In this document: piece after piece, positions 47,001-58,806 of the stretch
Layout of the letters: every line of letters starts with the position of its first letter
How positions within the stretch are numbered: position 1 is the stretch's first letter
DNA from: Larix kaempferi
Taxonomy: Eukaryota > Streptophyta > Pinopsida > Pinales > Pinaceae
Length of the DNA stretch: 64,000 nt
Assembly: GCA_027924585.1 (NCBI GenBank)
Contig: BSBM01000232.1
Span: 30,465,001-30,529,000 of the forward strand
Direction: 5' to 3'
The notes under the pieces: generated by a model
Databases searched by the model: none
Seen by the model: the letters and a program-made list of their open reading frames with translations, nothing else
Told to the model about the DNA's origin: nothing
Made by a program: the position numbers and the translations under genes

Positions 47001-47984
47001 CCACACCTACCTTTGGAGGGAGGTTTGGTTGATCCTCAGGTAGACGTATGCCGATGAAGGAGGGGTACATTGTTGCATTAAGAGGGGGTTTGTCCAATAA
47101 CTAGATCATTTCGAGATTAACCAATTTTAACCTCTGCTCGTGAGGGATGAATATTTGTTGGTTGTAGTATAAATACTATGGGGATAAAACTAACTCCACT
47201 AAATACTTATTAGTCTTAATATTTCCATTTCTTACACAAATAATAGGGATATTGAAATAATGTGCTACACTTGTAAAAGAAATAGAGTGAGTAAAAATGA
47301 TAGGAATTTTAGAATTTTACCACTGCATGGCTTTGTAGGAGAATCATACTATTCAATATCAAGACAATTGACATCTAGGATAGTACAAGAAGTGTTTTCA
47401 TTTATATCAAAGGGAGAGAACCCTGCGGCCAACATCTTCCTTTTCAAAGGTAGATACCTTATAGTCATTTTCCTTTTCCACCTCAGTCCACTACTATGAC
47501 TTTCAATGTGTAGTGTGTACAATTCCATATGCCATGAAAACCTTAATAATTAATTCGGTGGAGGAAAAAACCTAATGATAGAGTAAGGGGTAATTTCATT
47601 GAAATATATCAAAACTGGACACAAAAGGTCACCCTATGCTTTCCCTTGAAGGAGACGATGATTAACTAAGTTCCAAGTTGAATATTTGGATATTACACTC
47701 TTGCAACCTATAGTTAGTAGTCATTTAAAGTTTGTTATAGAAGCTTTTCAGTTGATTATATTAGATTTCATTTCCAGTTTAGAGTAGATTTCATTCTTTT
47801 ATATTAGATTAAATTTCTTTTATGTTGTTAGAATATATTTCTCTTATACTACTGGATGAATTATTCCTTTTCAACCGCATACATAGTGCATGGTAGCTCT
47901 TAAGTTTGTACGAACTCCCGGGTTGATAATTTAAGTAATGAGCAAAGGGATTCAGTTTTATAGTTGCAATTCATTGGCCCGTCA
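44009..47984. other. AT-rich stretch with no recognised gene
   Basis: Nearly 4 kb without a domain-bearing frame on either strand. A TATA-like cctataaaac occurs near 44654 without a gene behind it. aggatggatttatc is repeated at about 45277 and 45298. A short (TA)n run lies at 46303-46320. The last few hundred bases may be an LTR, since a primer site follows. Confidence 0.4.
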
Positions 47985-47989
47985 TTTTT

Positions 47990-48007
47990 TGGCGCCTTTG
48001 TTGGGGA
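47990..48007 (+). other. Athila-like primer binding site
   Basis: tggcgcctttgttgggga is close to TGGCGCCGTTGCCGGGGA, the tRNA-Asp-type site of Athila and related gypsy elements. It starts 5 nt after a cccgtca that would end the LTR at 47984. No partner LTR was found. Confidence 0.5.
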
Positions 48008-49309
48008 GGTGCTAAGGTTGTATTAGCAACAGTTTGAAATTTTATTGGAAAATAAAAAAATATAGCTCACATGCATCCATATGATTTATATGTATCAAAC
48101 CCCCATAATTGTGATGTATGTTTAAGCAGGAACTGATGTCCAGCAAGATGCTAAAGAAGTTGTTGAAGAAAAGAGGATGAATTGCTACAAATATTTTCTC
48201 AAATCCATGTTGTAATCCAAGAGATACAAACATATATAGATATTAATTCCAAGAATCCATAAAAGAAAGGAAGCATGAATAACTTACACAAGAAGATGAG
48301 GACAATTTTCCTTTGTTTTTATATTTCAATTAGCCTGAGCATGGAATCCATGAAGAAGAGGTTTTTCTCAATAATCTTTCCATGCATGAAACAAAGAGTG
48401 AAGATCCATATTTTTCTCTCATCCAAGGCATACTAGAAAAGGAAATAAAGGATTCATGGACAAAACTTGATGGGGAGCAAACATTAGAGCCCAAAGTTGA
48501 GGAGTTTCTAGCATGCTTGTCACCATACTCATTGTGCATTCAAGAGAGAAATGTAAAAATTTTAGAAGAACACCATTACATGAATGAGGAAGAATTTAAA
48601 ATCAATATCAAAGCACAAGAGAGCTAGAGAGATCATGACTACATTGATTCTTGGTTTCAAACAATATCTTCAACATTTATTGTCACCTTATCCACAAGTG
48701 CAACTGGTCCCCCATATCCTTGCATTGATTGAGGTACATTTTTTAAATCTGGATATGAGTTCAGTCAATATTATACTATGCAAGTGGATGCATTGGAATT
48801 CTTCCTATAATTGAGAAGAGAGGTAATATTTTCCAAGTAGGGTAGGGTAGGTAGATTTGTTTTTGTGAATAAAAAAAGAAGAAATAATAAAAAATTCCTA
48901 TGGTGAAAACCTCTTTGAGGTTCCTAGGACATGTATTTGCTTGAAAAATTACTTTGAGGTGTGTAAAGGTCTGTAGAAATAAAATATCCCTCATGGTGAA
49001 AACCAACAATGGTGCCATGAGGTAGAGAATTGGTGAAAACCAGCAATGGTGCCCTTGCTCTGAGAAAAAAATGAAAATGAAAAATAAATAAAGATGTATT
49101 TGTACAAGCTACTATTCAAAATTGCTTCCATAGGTCATGCATGAAAACGATTAGGAAATCTCCATAAATGAGTACAATCCTGTGGAATACAAAAGAACAT
49201 GCATGCAAGATATGGCAAGTATTCATCCACATTTCCCAAGGAAAAATAAAAACAGAAGCATTTGAGCGATATGGTACGGTGTCTTGAATATTAATACCAA
49301 ATGGTTTAA
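48008..49309 (+). other. Probable non-coding interior of an old gypsy element
   Basis: Follows the primer site. Frames of about 80 codons (48382, 48584) show no known domain. tggtgaaaaccarcaatggtgcc occurs twice, at about 48992 and 49032. Confidence 0.35.
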
Positions 49310-50100
49310 TATTAGAGGCTTAAAAAATTTTACAGTGTAAAGGACATTTTAATACATATCCCCATGAAATTTCATGATAAATGAATGAGATTAAGGGGGG
49401 TAAAAAATTCAATTACATTCCTTTATCAAAAGATGCATATTTGAAGACAGCTGTAACATAGGTACTATGTTCTTCTCATTAATCTCTCCTAAGTTTGGAT
49501 AAAGGTTTGAAAAAATTTGAGGGTGTATGGGACATGATTATATATATCTCCATTTAAATTCCTCAAAAAATATTAACTTTAAGTGAGGTAGAAAATTAAA
49601 TTACAATCATGTGAAAATCAGCCCATGAAGTTTCGGTATATTGCAGCAGTTTTGACATGTGTGCATTCTTTCTACTCATGCTCACTAATGGTTTGGAAAA
49701 AAGGTATAAATTTTTTGTAGAGAATAGAGTAAATTATCCGCTACCTTTAGCAAAAAATTCATCACAAAATAGTGAGTATAATTGGATCGAAATATTTAAA
49801 TACAGTCGCCTACAAGAAGCATAGGGATTCGAAGGCAAATCTGACACATGTCGGTATTTTGATCATTAATCCTTAATGACATGGAATCAAGGATTAAATG
49901 TTTGAAAGAAAATAGAGGTCATCATCCTCCATCTCTCCACAAAATTTCATCAAAACATGAGGTGTATAAGTGGGTGAAAAAAATCAATTATAGTCCTGCA
50001 TCGAAAAATGGGTATTCTGCCTCAAGCAGAACACAATCAACGAGAAAAATCAAATGTTTTTCAATCTTCTGAGGGCACGTAAAAAAAATTTCAAAAATAT
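49310..50100 (+). repeat. Degenerate tandem array, about 190-bp units
   Basis: Four units can be traced by the recurring order tttgaaaaaatt, then aaatttcatca, then gtgggtgaaaaaattcaattacagtc (consensus), then acatgtgcattct. Starts lie near 49310, 49492, 49690 and 49875. Identity between units is low, so this is an old array. Confidence 0.5.
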
Positions 50101-52439
50101 TAATGAAGATAATCTATAAGGATCATTCCTTTGGACAACATTTATCCAATCAAGCAAGACATCCTTTATTCAATCAAGCGAGTCAACCACATATCATCAA
50201 GCGAGCCAGCACAATGTCTCAAACGAGCTATCACAAGGAATCAAGAGAGAAGTGCAAAATCATCTTCAAAAGAAAAATATATATCACAAAAATTATACAA
50301 ATCCACAAAAAATCAACATATAAACTCCAACTCTTGGACCTGCATGCACAATCGAAGGATTAGTAAATGAGGTAACATTCTAATCCTATGTCATTTTATT
50401 ATCTTCCAATGCATGCAAGGATTAAAAATTCAAGTTCCTATTTTGATGAGGGCATCGAAAATAAAGCTGGAGGGAATATTTGAGATGATTAAATAAGAAC
50501 ATATTTTTAAGTCCTCTAGTTCAAATAAACATAGCATGCATAAACAAAAAAATACAAAATGTTTTAGTCGAGCTAGAACTTTTTCCAAAGTGAGTTAAGA
50601 ATAGCCACATGTAAGTTGAAGATGCCTTGTATGCTTATTATCTGATGTTGCTTACCATCATCCTCTAATTTATATGGGTTGAGATGGCCAAGAAAGAGTT
50701 TTCATGTGCCGAGTAGATGAAGGAAAATATTTTGCAGGTAAATTGAAACATTATTTTTCCAAAAACTCCACTTTTGACTTGCATAAAGTCATGTTGTGGT
50801 TGAGACAACCTATCCCTCCAAAATATCCCTCCTTGCATGCAAATTTTGAATGCTCTATTAAAGTAATATGTAAGAGTGAAGTGTGCCACCTAAAAGCAAA
50901 CACCTCCCTCCTCGCATGCAAGACTTAAATATGTTTTTAAAATAATATTAAATCAAATTGTAGTTAGGATTATCATGGGCAGAACACGACTGGAACTAGG
51001 TAGTAGCAATCTCATGGAGTTATAAAGAGGGATACATATGAAGGGTACAAGTCTAAGCGCTATAAGAACACAGAGTATGAGTTTAGCACATACAAGCATG
51101 AGTGCAACAGTGAAAAATGGAAAATTTTTAGACAACAACCAATATAAGTATACGAAAAGAGGAAAACAATGCAAATATGTGGGAAATAACAACATTACAG
51201 GAGAATCATGAAAAACAACTACAGGAAATCTACATTCTGCCAGGAAAAAATGGGCGTTTCCCGAATTTCTACATCTAGTTATGCAACTAAGAGGATCGAA
51301 GGATCATTCCAAGTTCACAATCAAACTATTAAAAGTCTTCATCACATCAGCTTCAAAAGAATATTGCAAGTTTTCCTAGAGGATTAAGGTATGCATGTAG
51401 GGAAGAAATGGAAGCAAGAGACAAACTTTTGGAAGAGCGGTTTTATTGCATGAGGACATGCAAAGCCTTAAAGTTGGTGGGTATGATGGGCCCTATAAAT
51501 GGAACATTATTTGTCCCATCTTGGTCATGCATAAGGCTTGTTAGGGATGCATAAGGGTATAAGTTTCATAAATTATTACAAGCATTATGATATTCTTCCT
51601 AAAATCCTATGCATGTTTGTTAAATGAATATCTTGACATTTGATTAGTAATGTTTTCTTAATTTGCTATTCATTTGATTTATTTTATGATATAATTGAAT
51701 AATGTGTTCAAAAATAATTCTTAAGTTTTGTTTGATTTGTAGGTGGAGTTATATAAATCCAACTGAAGGACATCAGGTCATCAAAATCAGCTCAATCCTC
51801 TTCAATCAGTTTACTAGTTAAACTAGAGATTAATGGATTAATTTAAGGGATTATGTCCCCTCATTATTCTCATGATATCCAGAACATAAATAAGGGCTCA
51901 AGGTAATCCAAATATGAAATCATTGAGTCCAAGTCGAATTCCTAAGAGCATGAATGAATCCCACAAAATCAGCATGCAGATTTCTAGTTAACTAGCACAA
52001 ATTCCTTATATTGAAGAGTTGATTGCATGGGAAGTTTTGAGTTATTCTTTTATAAATAATAGTACATTTGATAGAATTAGGAGAATATTCAATTATTATT
52101 CTTCTCTCAAACATTTTTCCATTCATCCCTTTCTATTAAAGGTGAATTTGTAATTTATGTTTCTCATGTAATTTCTTTTACACATATGATCTTGTTTTCA
52201 ATATTTGGTCTGGCTGGAATCCTCTATTGGTTGTGACCACTCGCACAAAACATTGAAGCTATTAAATGTTTGTCTTTGGTAACTTGAAGGTAGCGTAAAA
52301 GGAATTGCACTAAAGGTTATAAACTAGAGTATGAGTCTCATGGTGCTTGTCTATGATGTTACTAGATAGGGAACTAAGTGCAAAATAAGAAAGCTAGATC
52401 CCATGCCCTCACAAACCTTAGCTAGAGTTTATTTCATCA
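50101..52439. other. AT-rich stretch with no recognised gene
   Basis: No family recognised. Short motifs repeat (atcaagcgagyca near 50150-50200; ccctccttgcatgcaa near 50836 and 50908). Around 51830-52150 the text has the look of an LTR (ggattaatttaagggattatg, then ttataaataatag) but has no second copy. Confidence 0.35.
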
Positions 52440-53487
52440 TGTAATACCCTATGGTTTATCCCCTAGACATGTTATTATTATTTTGATGTTGTGACATTAA
52501 GGAACGAGGTGTCGGGACTATTATTTGCACATTATATTACTATTATTATGTTATTATTATTGATTAATAAAATAAAACAGCTGATATCGACCGATGCCAC
52601 ATAAAAGAGTATGAGGAACCATGACATTACAAGCAAGGGGAAGTGGGAAAGTGTGTTCCAAAGTGTTTATATCTATGTTGGTGCACCCTCTTGAATTATG
52701 CACCCTCTTATGTTTTGTTTCTCCTTGATTTTTTTATTTCGAGATGGTTTTTATTAAAATTGGAGTCACTCTCTCTCCTAGAGCGCCCCCTTGAGTGCCA
52801 CTTGGTGTTGCCCCTCATGAAAGTTGTAAATCCTCTTTATTTGTTTTATATTATGGGAAATTAAATCCTCTTGTAACTCTATCTCTCCCCCAAATCCAAG
52901 TTCTCCATGAGGAATTCAAATTGGTTGGTGTGTGCTTCATTTTCTATTGATTTTTGCTTCTTGCCTTCGTTCTCTTTGTTCTTGGTTCACTCACTCATGT
53001 GCATTTCTCTTTGGAACTTGAGAATTTGATTTGATTCCCTTGGTATGTGTGAGAGCCTATGATGCAGTGGTAATTTTTGGTGGTTGGTATGCCCTTGCAG
53101 AGCCTGTTCCCAGGAAGAAAGACTCGGCTGTTGTTATTTTGTCTGTCCTAGAAGCTGCATGTCCTAGATTGGAAGTGATGTGGAATCCACTTTCCATTGG
53201 ATGCAGTTTTACTGATGGTATATTAATGTTTTAAATATTCTAGTTGTCCTATATTTGTATGTCCTATATTACAAATAGTGGGTTCTATTTTCCATCGGAA
53301 TACAGTTGGAACGATTGTAGACTTGTGACTACCTATCTTGGAGATATTGTCCTGGATTGGAAGTGATGTGGAATCCACTGGCCATTGGAATTGTGGTTAG
53401 ACCTATGATAGTTGGTTTTGATGGTTGAGTGAACTATTGCTTGTGGAATCATGGTTATAGCTTGGGGTTGACCTATGCAAAAAATAT
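52440..53487 (+). repeat. Possible gypsy LTR, left part
   Basis: TGTAATACCC at 52440 is a typical gypsy LTR start. A short TTA-rich run lies at about 52540-52560. From 53158 a segment (tcctagattggaagtgatgtggaatccac) recurs near 53263 and 53348. The copia at 53488 interrupts it, and it probably continues to about 59520. Confidence 0.4.
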
Positions 53488-53945
53488 TGTTCGGGTACAC
53501 AGGGTACTACCAAAGGATCGAACACCAAGAGCAACCACTTCACACAAACAGATCACAGATCAACACACCGATGTTTTGACGTGGTTTAAACCCTCTTGAG
53601 GGAAACACTCCACGGCCCCGGCCAAATAGCTTCTACGGGACAATTTATTATGCAAAGAAATAAAGTTACAAATGAGCTTCTCATAATCGATCTACTAAAC
53701 AATGACCCTCCATGCTCTTTAAATAGAGATCATGGACCAATCGGGTGCTAAGCCACGGATCAAGGTTAGGTTTGATCTAAGAGAAGTTGAGCCATCGGAT
53801 CACTCTATGTCGGAAACATATCGTGACCGTCGGATTAAGTATTTACAAATGCATACTAATGCATACTAAAGAAACACACTATCCCTAACGGATATATTAC
53901 ACAAGTTGATCTTAACTAACTCCTAAGTGTCTAAATATCCTAACA
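53488..53945 (-). repeat. 3' LTR of young copia
   Basis: TGTTCGGGTAC...ATCCTAACA. Same length as the partner at 58349-58806, about 98 percent identical by eye. Confidence 0.95.
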
Positions 53946-53957
53946 TCCCCCCTTAAG
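53946..53957 (-). other. Polypurine tract of young copia
   Basis: In sense cttaagggggga, directly before the 3' LTR. Confidence 0.85.
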
Positions 53958-54027
53958 AACAACTTGGGATAGGATTGAAGGATTTACAAAAGTGACACTA
54001 TTAGGAGAAGGAAGGAGGCATTAGAGC

Positions 54028-54843
54028 CTATCCCCCCTTAATGACAAGTTCCTGAACTCCTAACATAGATCGAAGTTTAGAAAACTTCGCTTCTGTAAGA
54101 GACTTGGTGAAGATGTCTGCAACTTGATCATCTGTAGGGCAAAAGAGCACTTCAAGAACACGATCATGAACAAGATTTCTGATGAAGTGCATATCTAGCT
54201 CAATGTGTTTGCTGCGTTGATGTAGAACTGGATCTTTGGCAAGCTTGATGGCACTTTGATTGTCGTACCAAAGTGGAGTAGGCTGTTGATGCTCGAATCC
54301 AAACTCTGAAAGGATCTGTCGAAGCCATAAAGCTTCCTGACTAGCACTAACTGCTGATCGATATTCTGCCTCTGCTGAAGAAAGAGCAAGAGCTTGTTGT
54401 TTCTTACAAGCCCAAGTAATAGGTCCAGATCCCAGACTGAAAACATAACCTGTAGTAGACTTCCGATCATCAGGATCGCCGGCCCAATCTGAATCAGTGA
54501 AACCAACCAACAAAGGTTTCCCCCCTGTACTGTAATGAATCCCAAACTGAACTGTACCTCGAATATATCGAAGTATTCTTTTAGCTGCTTTCCAGTGACT
54601 TTCATGAGGAGTCTGCATATAACGGGCAACATGACCAATGGCAAAGGAAAGGTCAGGACGGGAATGAGTCAAGTATAAGAGACTACCAACAAGCTGACGA
54701 TACAAGGTGGCATCGACTTCAGGTGAAGTACAAGTGGCAGAAAGTTTGACTCCAGACTGGAAGGGAGAAGGGGCTGGTGTACAATCTTCCATGTGAAAGC
54801 GACGAAGAAGGTCACAAGCATACTTAGACTGAGAAAGAAAGAT
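54028..54843 (-). pseudogene. Young copia RT end and RNase H
   Basis: Begins after the fourth stop (54844-54846) with IFLSQSKYACDLLRRF, the end of RT, then LYRQLVGSLLYLTHSRPDLS. RNase H shows VGFTDSDWAGDPDDRKST, ALALSSAEAEYRSAVSAS, WYDNQSAIKLAKDPV and HQRSKHIELDMHFI, with all expected acids present. It ends CPTDDQVADIFTKSLTEAKF and ELVIKGG before a stop, the normal copia C-terminus. No lesion inside this part. Confidence 0.9.
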
Positions 54844-55560
54844 TCATTCTTTGGTTTGTAGGACTTGGAGACCAAGAAAATAATGTAAATGTCCTAAGTC
54901 TGACATTTCAAAATTTTGTTTAAGACTGGATTTCACATGGGTTATAAGCTTAGGGTCACTACCAGTAAGAATAATGTCATCAACATATAGAACAAGTATG
55001 ATGAGATGGTTTCCTACTTTCTTGGTATAGACATTGGGGTCAGAATGGCATCTAGAAAAACCAGTGTCAAGGAGAAAGTTATCCATTTTGGCATACCAAG
55101 CTCTAGGAGCTTGCTTAAGGCCATATAAGGATTTCTTAAGGCGGCAGATAAGGCTAGATTTATTCTGAACATAGCCAGGAGGTTGTTCCATTTAAATTTC
55201 CTCCTGTAAATCACCATGTAAGAAGACAGACTTGAAATCCATTTGATGGACTTCCCAGTTGTGTAAGGCTGCAAGGGAAAGAACAAGGCGGATGGAGTTC
55301 ATTTTGGCGACGGGAGCAAAGGTTTCATTGTAGTCAATCCCTTCAACTTGGGAAAAACCTTTGGCAACCAACCTTGCCTTAAGTCTTTCAACACTTCCAT
55401 CTGATGCATACTTAGTTCTGTAGACCCATTTACATCTGACAAGTTTTCTTCCTTTTGGAAGAGGTACAAGATCCCAAGTATCGTTCGCCATTAAGGAACG
55501 ATATTCTTCATCCATGGCTTCATCCCAATCTGGATTCCGTGAAGCTTCTGCAAAAGTTTC
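54844..55560 (-). pseudogene. Young copia reverse transcriptase
   Basis: RT copies element RNA to [41 protein letters not shown] and EGIDYNETFAPVAKMNSIRL open the domain. QMDFKSVFLHGDLQEEI holds the first catalytic Asp. CRLKKSLYGLKQAPRAWYAK and VLYVDDIILTG follow, with the YVDD box intact. A TAA at 55192-55194 stands where Tyr is usual (EEI-stop-MEQPPGY). A TGA at 54844 ends the stretch. Confidence 0.9.
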
Positions 55561-56460
55561 TAGATAATGATTCTCGGAAACTTGAGCCAAAAGAGAAGAG
55601 GCTCGCTGAAACTGAGAACGTGTTCGACGTTGATCTCTAGGATCACCGGCAAGATCACCAGCTGCTTCACATGTTGAACGGACCCATCGAGGAAGCACTT
55701 GTGCTGGTGCAACTGGAGGAACATGAGCAGGCGGAGGTGGATTTTCATCCTCACTGTCATCATCAAAAACTGGAGTTGGAAACCTGTCAAGGAAGTTGGA
55801 AGAAGAAGAAGAAGGCACAAACGCCGAATCAGGCTCGCAGGCCAAAGATGGCACACTCGCTGAGTTAGGCTCGCAGGCCAAGATATTTTCATCAAATTTA
55901 ACATCTCTTCTAATGATTATAGCATGAGAATGTGGTTGAAGAAGTCTATAACCTTTTACATCTTCAGAATATCCAACAAATATGCACTTTTCACTTTTAG
56001 GCTGCAATGCTTTCCGTTTTTCATCCGGAATGTGAGCCCATGCTTCACTACCAAACACACGAAAGTGACTTACATCAGGTTTAATTTTACTCCATGCTTC
56101 TTCCGGTGTTATACCTTGTAATGCTTTTGTGGGGGTGCGATTAACTATGTAATTTGCACAATTAATGGCTTCAGGCCAAAATTGAAGACTTAGTCCCTTA
56201 GATTGGATCATACAATTAGCCATTTCTTTTAAAGTGTGGTTCTTCCGCTCAGCTACACCATTTTGTTGTGGTGTATATGGAACAGTGTGCTGTTGTTGGA
56301 TGCCTTGTTCAGTGCAGAAAGTAGTGAACTGTTTGTTAACATATTCTCCTCCATTGTCAGATCTTAACTTAATAATTTGATGACCAGATTGTTTTTCAAC
56401 AAGGGCCTTGTAGGCCAAGAACATGTTAAATACTTCGCTCTTAAGTTTTAGGAAATAAAC
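55561..56460 (-). pseudogene. Young copia integrase, second half
   Basis: Opens VYFLKLKSEVFNMFLAYK after a TAG at 56461-56463 that replaces Trp (TGG). KLRSDNGGEYVNKQF is the second catalytic Asp and PYTPQQNGVAERKNHTLKE the Glu. HFRVFGSEAWAHIP and CIFVGYSEDVKGYRLLQ are the normal tail. A Pro/Ser/Asp-rich linker at about 55690-55880 includes a duplicated block LACEPxSAxVPSLA. The domain is otherwise whole. Confidence 0.9.
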
Positions 56461-57321
56461 CTAAGTGCGTCTGGTGTAATCATCAATGAAAGTTAGGAAA
56501 TATTTGAAACCAGAAAATGAAGCAGATGGAAGAGGACCACACAAGTCACTATGCACAAGCTCCAAGGGAACCGAGGCGTGCCAAGAGGCACGTTTGTCAA
56601 AACTGTCTCGATGATGTTTTCCGAGTACACAACCGGAGCAAACACCATCTCTGCAAGATACCATCGGAAGACCTGTCACCATATTTTCTTTACATAGTTG
56701 TTGCAATGAGCGATAATTTAAGTGACCAAATCGCTCATGCCAAAGTTTGCTCAAGTTATCACTATGAGCAACAAAAACTGAAGGGAAAGGTGATGACCCA
56801 AAGTTGTTAAACTTGTACAACCTGGTAATATCATCAACAATTCCGGTAGCTAGAACCTGTTGAGGATCTTTAAAATCCTTGATTACAACTTGGTGAGGTG
56901 TAAAGGTCACAGTTTTACCTTCACCAGAATGAGTGATCTGATCGACTGATAACAAATTGCAGGAAATTCTTGGAACACATAGTACATCACTAAAATGACC
57001 ATTATCTACTGGAACTGTTCCAGCTCCTACAACACTTAGAGATCTATCATCACCAACAAATATTTGTTTGGTGTTACATTCATGCATAGTAGAAAAGATG
57101 GCTTGATCCTTAGCCATATGATAAGATGCTCCAAAATCAATGAGCCATTCATTTGAAGTAGAAGAAGAAGATGCATTATAAGAATAACCAGATGCACAAA
57201 GTGCATGTCCATGAGAGGCAGATTCTGAAGGCGAATCTAGGCTGATGTGGTGCTTCTTCATTACTGCTTCCAAGGCTGCCATCTTCTTGAAACACTTAGA
57301 TTCATCATGATTATCTTTCCC
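56461..57321 (-). pseudogene. Young copia protease and integrase zinc domain
   Basis: After the knuckle, NEWLIDFGASYHMAKDQAIF is the protease site with Ser of DSG changed to Phe. LSVVGAGTVPVDNGHFSDVL follows. SKLWHERFGHLNYRSLQQLC with CSGCVLGKHHRD is the integrase HHCC zinc domain, and HSDLCGPLPSASFSGFKYFL the first catalytic Asp. The stop at 56461 follows FIDDYTRRT. The protease change alone would block polyprotein processing. Confidence 0.9.
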
Positions 57322-58107
57322 TCAATAGTTGCAATGACGCTCAGTCTTCTTTCCTTTTGGCTTGGATCCTTTGTCATTTTTTAAAGAAGGAGCTGACTGA
57401 GAGGGTTTTGGACCCTTGTTTGACTTATTATTGCGAAAATTTTGTTTCTTGGGAGGCTTAGACTTTTCTTTCTGTTGGGACAATAAGGCTTTCCCAGATG
57501 TATCTGCATTGTTGATTATTCCAAGATGAATGAGTTTATCTTGTTCCCTAATCAAGGAATCACAAAAGGATTCAAGACTAGGCTCTTGATAGCTAGCTGC
57601 ATTCAATGATGCTTTCATGGAGTAAAATGTAGATACAAAAATAGAATATGCAGGTCCAAGTTTGGAAATAATATGATAAATGCATTGTTTGTCTTCCCTC
57701 TCAATCTTACATTCTGCACATAAGAGTTTAAGAGTTTTGTACTTAGATAAATAATCTTGAATGCATGAAAAGTCACTTGGATTTAAAGAAATCAACTCAT
57801 TTTCGAGTTGGTGACCTCGAATTTCATTGTGTTTACCAAACACAGTTTCAAACTTGTCCCAAGCAGTATTAGGTTCATCAATTCCAGATATATGGAATCG
57901 CAAATCAGTAGAGATTGACATCCCAATCAATCCACGAGCTTCATCACATCTATTTGCCCATTTTATTTTCTTATAATCATCAGTGGGTTCTTTTTCTTTC
58001 CCTGTGGTAATTCTGAAAAGTCCCCTACTTCGTAGAACATCCTCCATACGATATTTCCATGAGAAATAGTTGGAACTGTTAAGTAGAATATCACAAGAGG
58101 CGGCCAT
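57322..58107 (-). pseudogene. gag: Young copia gag
   Basis: Starts at 58107, MAASCDILLNSSNYFSWKYR, the usual copia gag opening, about 230 nt after the primer site. MEDVLRSRGLFRITTGKEKE, NRCDEARGLIGMSISTDLRF and RGHQLENELISL form the core. A Lys/Asn/Pro-rich basic tail leads into the knuckle HCNY-stop-GKDNHDESKC. The TGA at 57322-57324 occupies the second Cys of CX2CX4HX4C (residue 262). Apart from it the 261 codons are open. Confidence 0.9.
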
Positions 58108-58336
58108 ATTTGTAAATTAATGGCTTTAGATCTGATGAAATACGCGTTTCTGGAGCAACCGGGAACCGTTTTCGATCAAATGAAAACTATTTCCCAATGG
58201 AAACGACGCTCCGGATGCAATGGAACACCTCCCACAGCCCAGAAATGCACATAAATACCAGAACTAGAAACCCTTTCGAGTTTCGGCAACAACAGTTCAA
58301 GATCTAGATCATAACCGGAAGCGGCACTTCATAAAA

Positions 58337-58348
58337 GCTCTGATACCA
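58337..58348 (-). other. tRNA-iMet primer binding site of young copia
   Basis: gctctgatacca on the + strand abuts the LTR; in sense it is the exact TGGTATCAGAGC. Confidence 0.95.
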
Positions 58349-58806
58349 TGTTCGGGTACACAGGGTACTACCAAAGGACCGAACACCAAGAGAAACCACT
58401 TCACACAAACAGATCACAGATCAACACACCGATGTTTTGACGTGGTTTAAACCCTCTTGAGGGAAACACTCCATGGCCCCGGCCAAATAGCTTCTACGGG
58501 ACAATTTATTATGCAAAGAAAGAAAGTTACAAATGAGCTTCTCATAATCGATCTACTAAACAATGACCCTCCATGCTCTTTAAATAGAGATCATGGACCA
58601 ATCGGGTGTTAAGCCACGGATCAAGGTTAGGTTTGATCTAAGAGAAGTTGAGCCGTCGGATCACTCTATGTCGGAAACATAGCGTGACCGTCGGATTAAG
58701 TATTTACAAATGCATACTAATGCATACTAAAGAAACACACTATCCCTAACGGATATATTACACAAGTTTATCTTAACTAACTCCTAAGTGTCTAAATATC
58801 CTAACA
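58349..58806 (-). repeat. 5' LTR of young copia
   Basis: Partner of 53488-53945. In sense it has a tctatttaaagagc box near 58580. Followed by the AATAT duplication. Confidence 0.95.

Larger units (their letters stand above)
53488..58806 (-). mobile_element. Full-length Ty1/copia element, young
   Basis: LTRs of 458 bp each (53488-53945 and 58349-58806) differ at about eight positions by eye, and a perfect AATAT duplication flanks them (53483-53487 and 58807-58811). Primer site and polypurine tract are intact. One minus-strand frame from 58107 to 54028 (1360 codons) encodes gag, knuckle, PR, IN, RT and RH, broken only by four stops. It is the least decayed element of the window. Confidence 0.95.

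Noticed and set aside
48382-48627. 81-codon frame considered as gag of the Athila-like element
   Set aside because: No tryptophan/leucine gag core, no knuckle, and no continuation in other frames.
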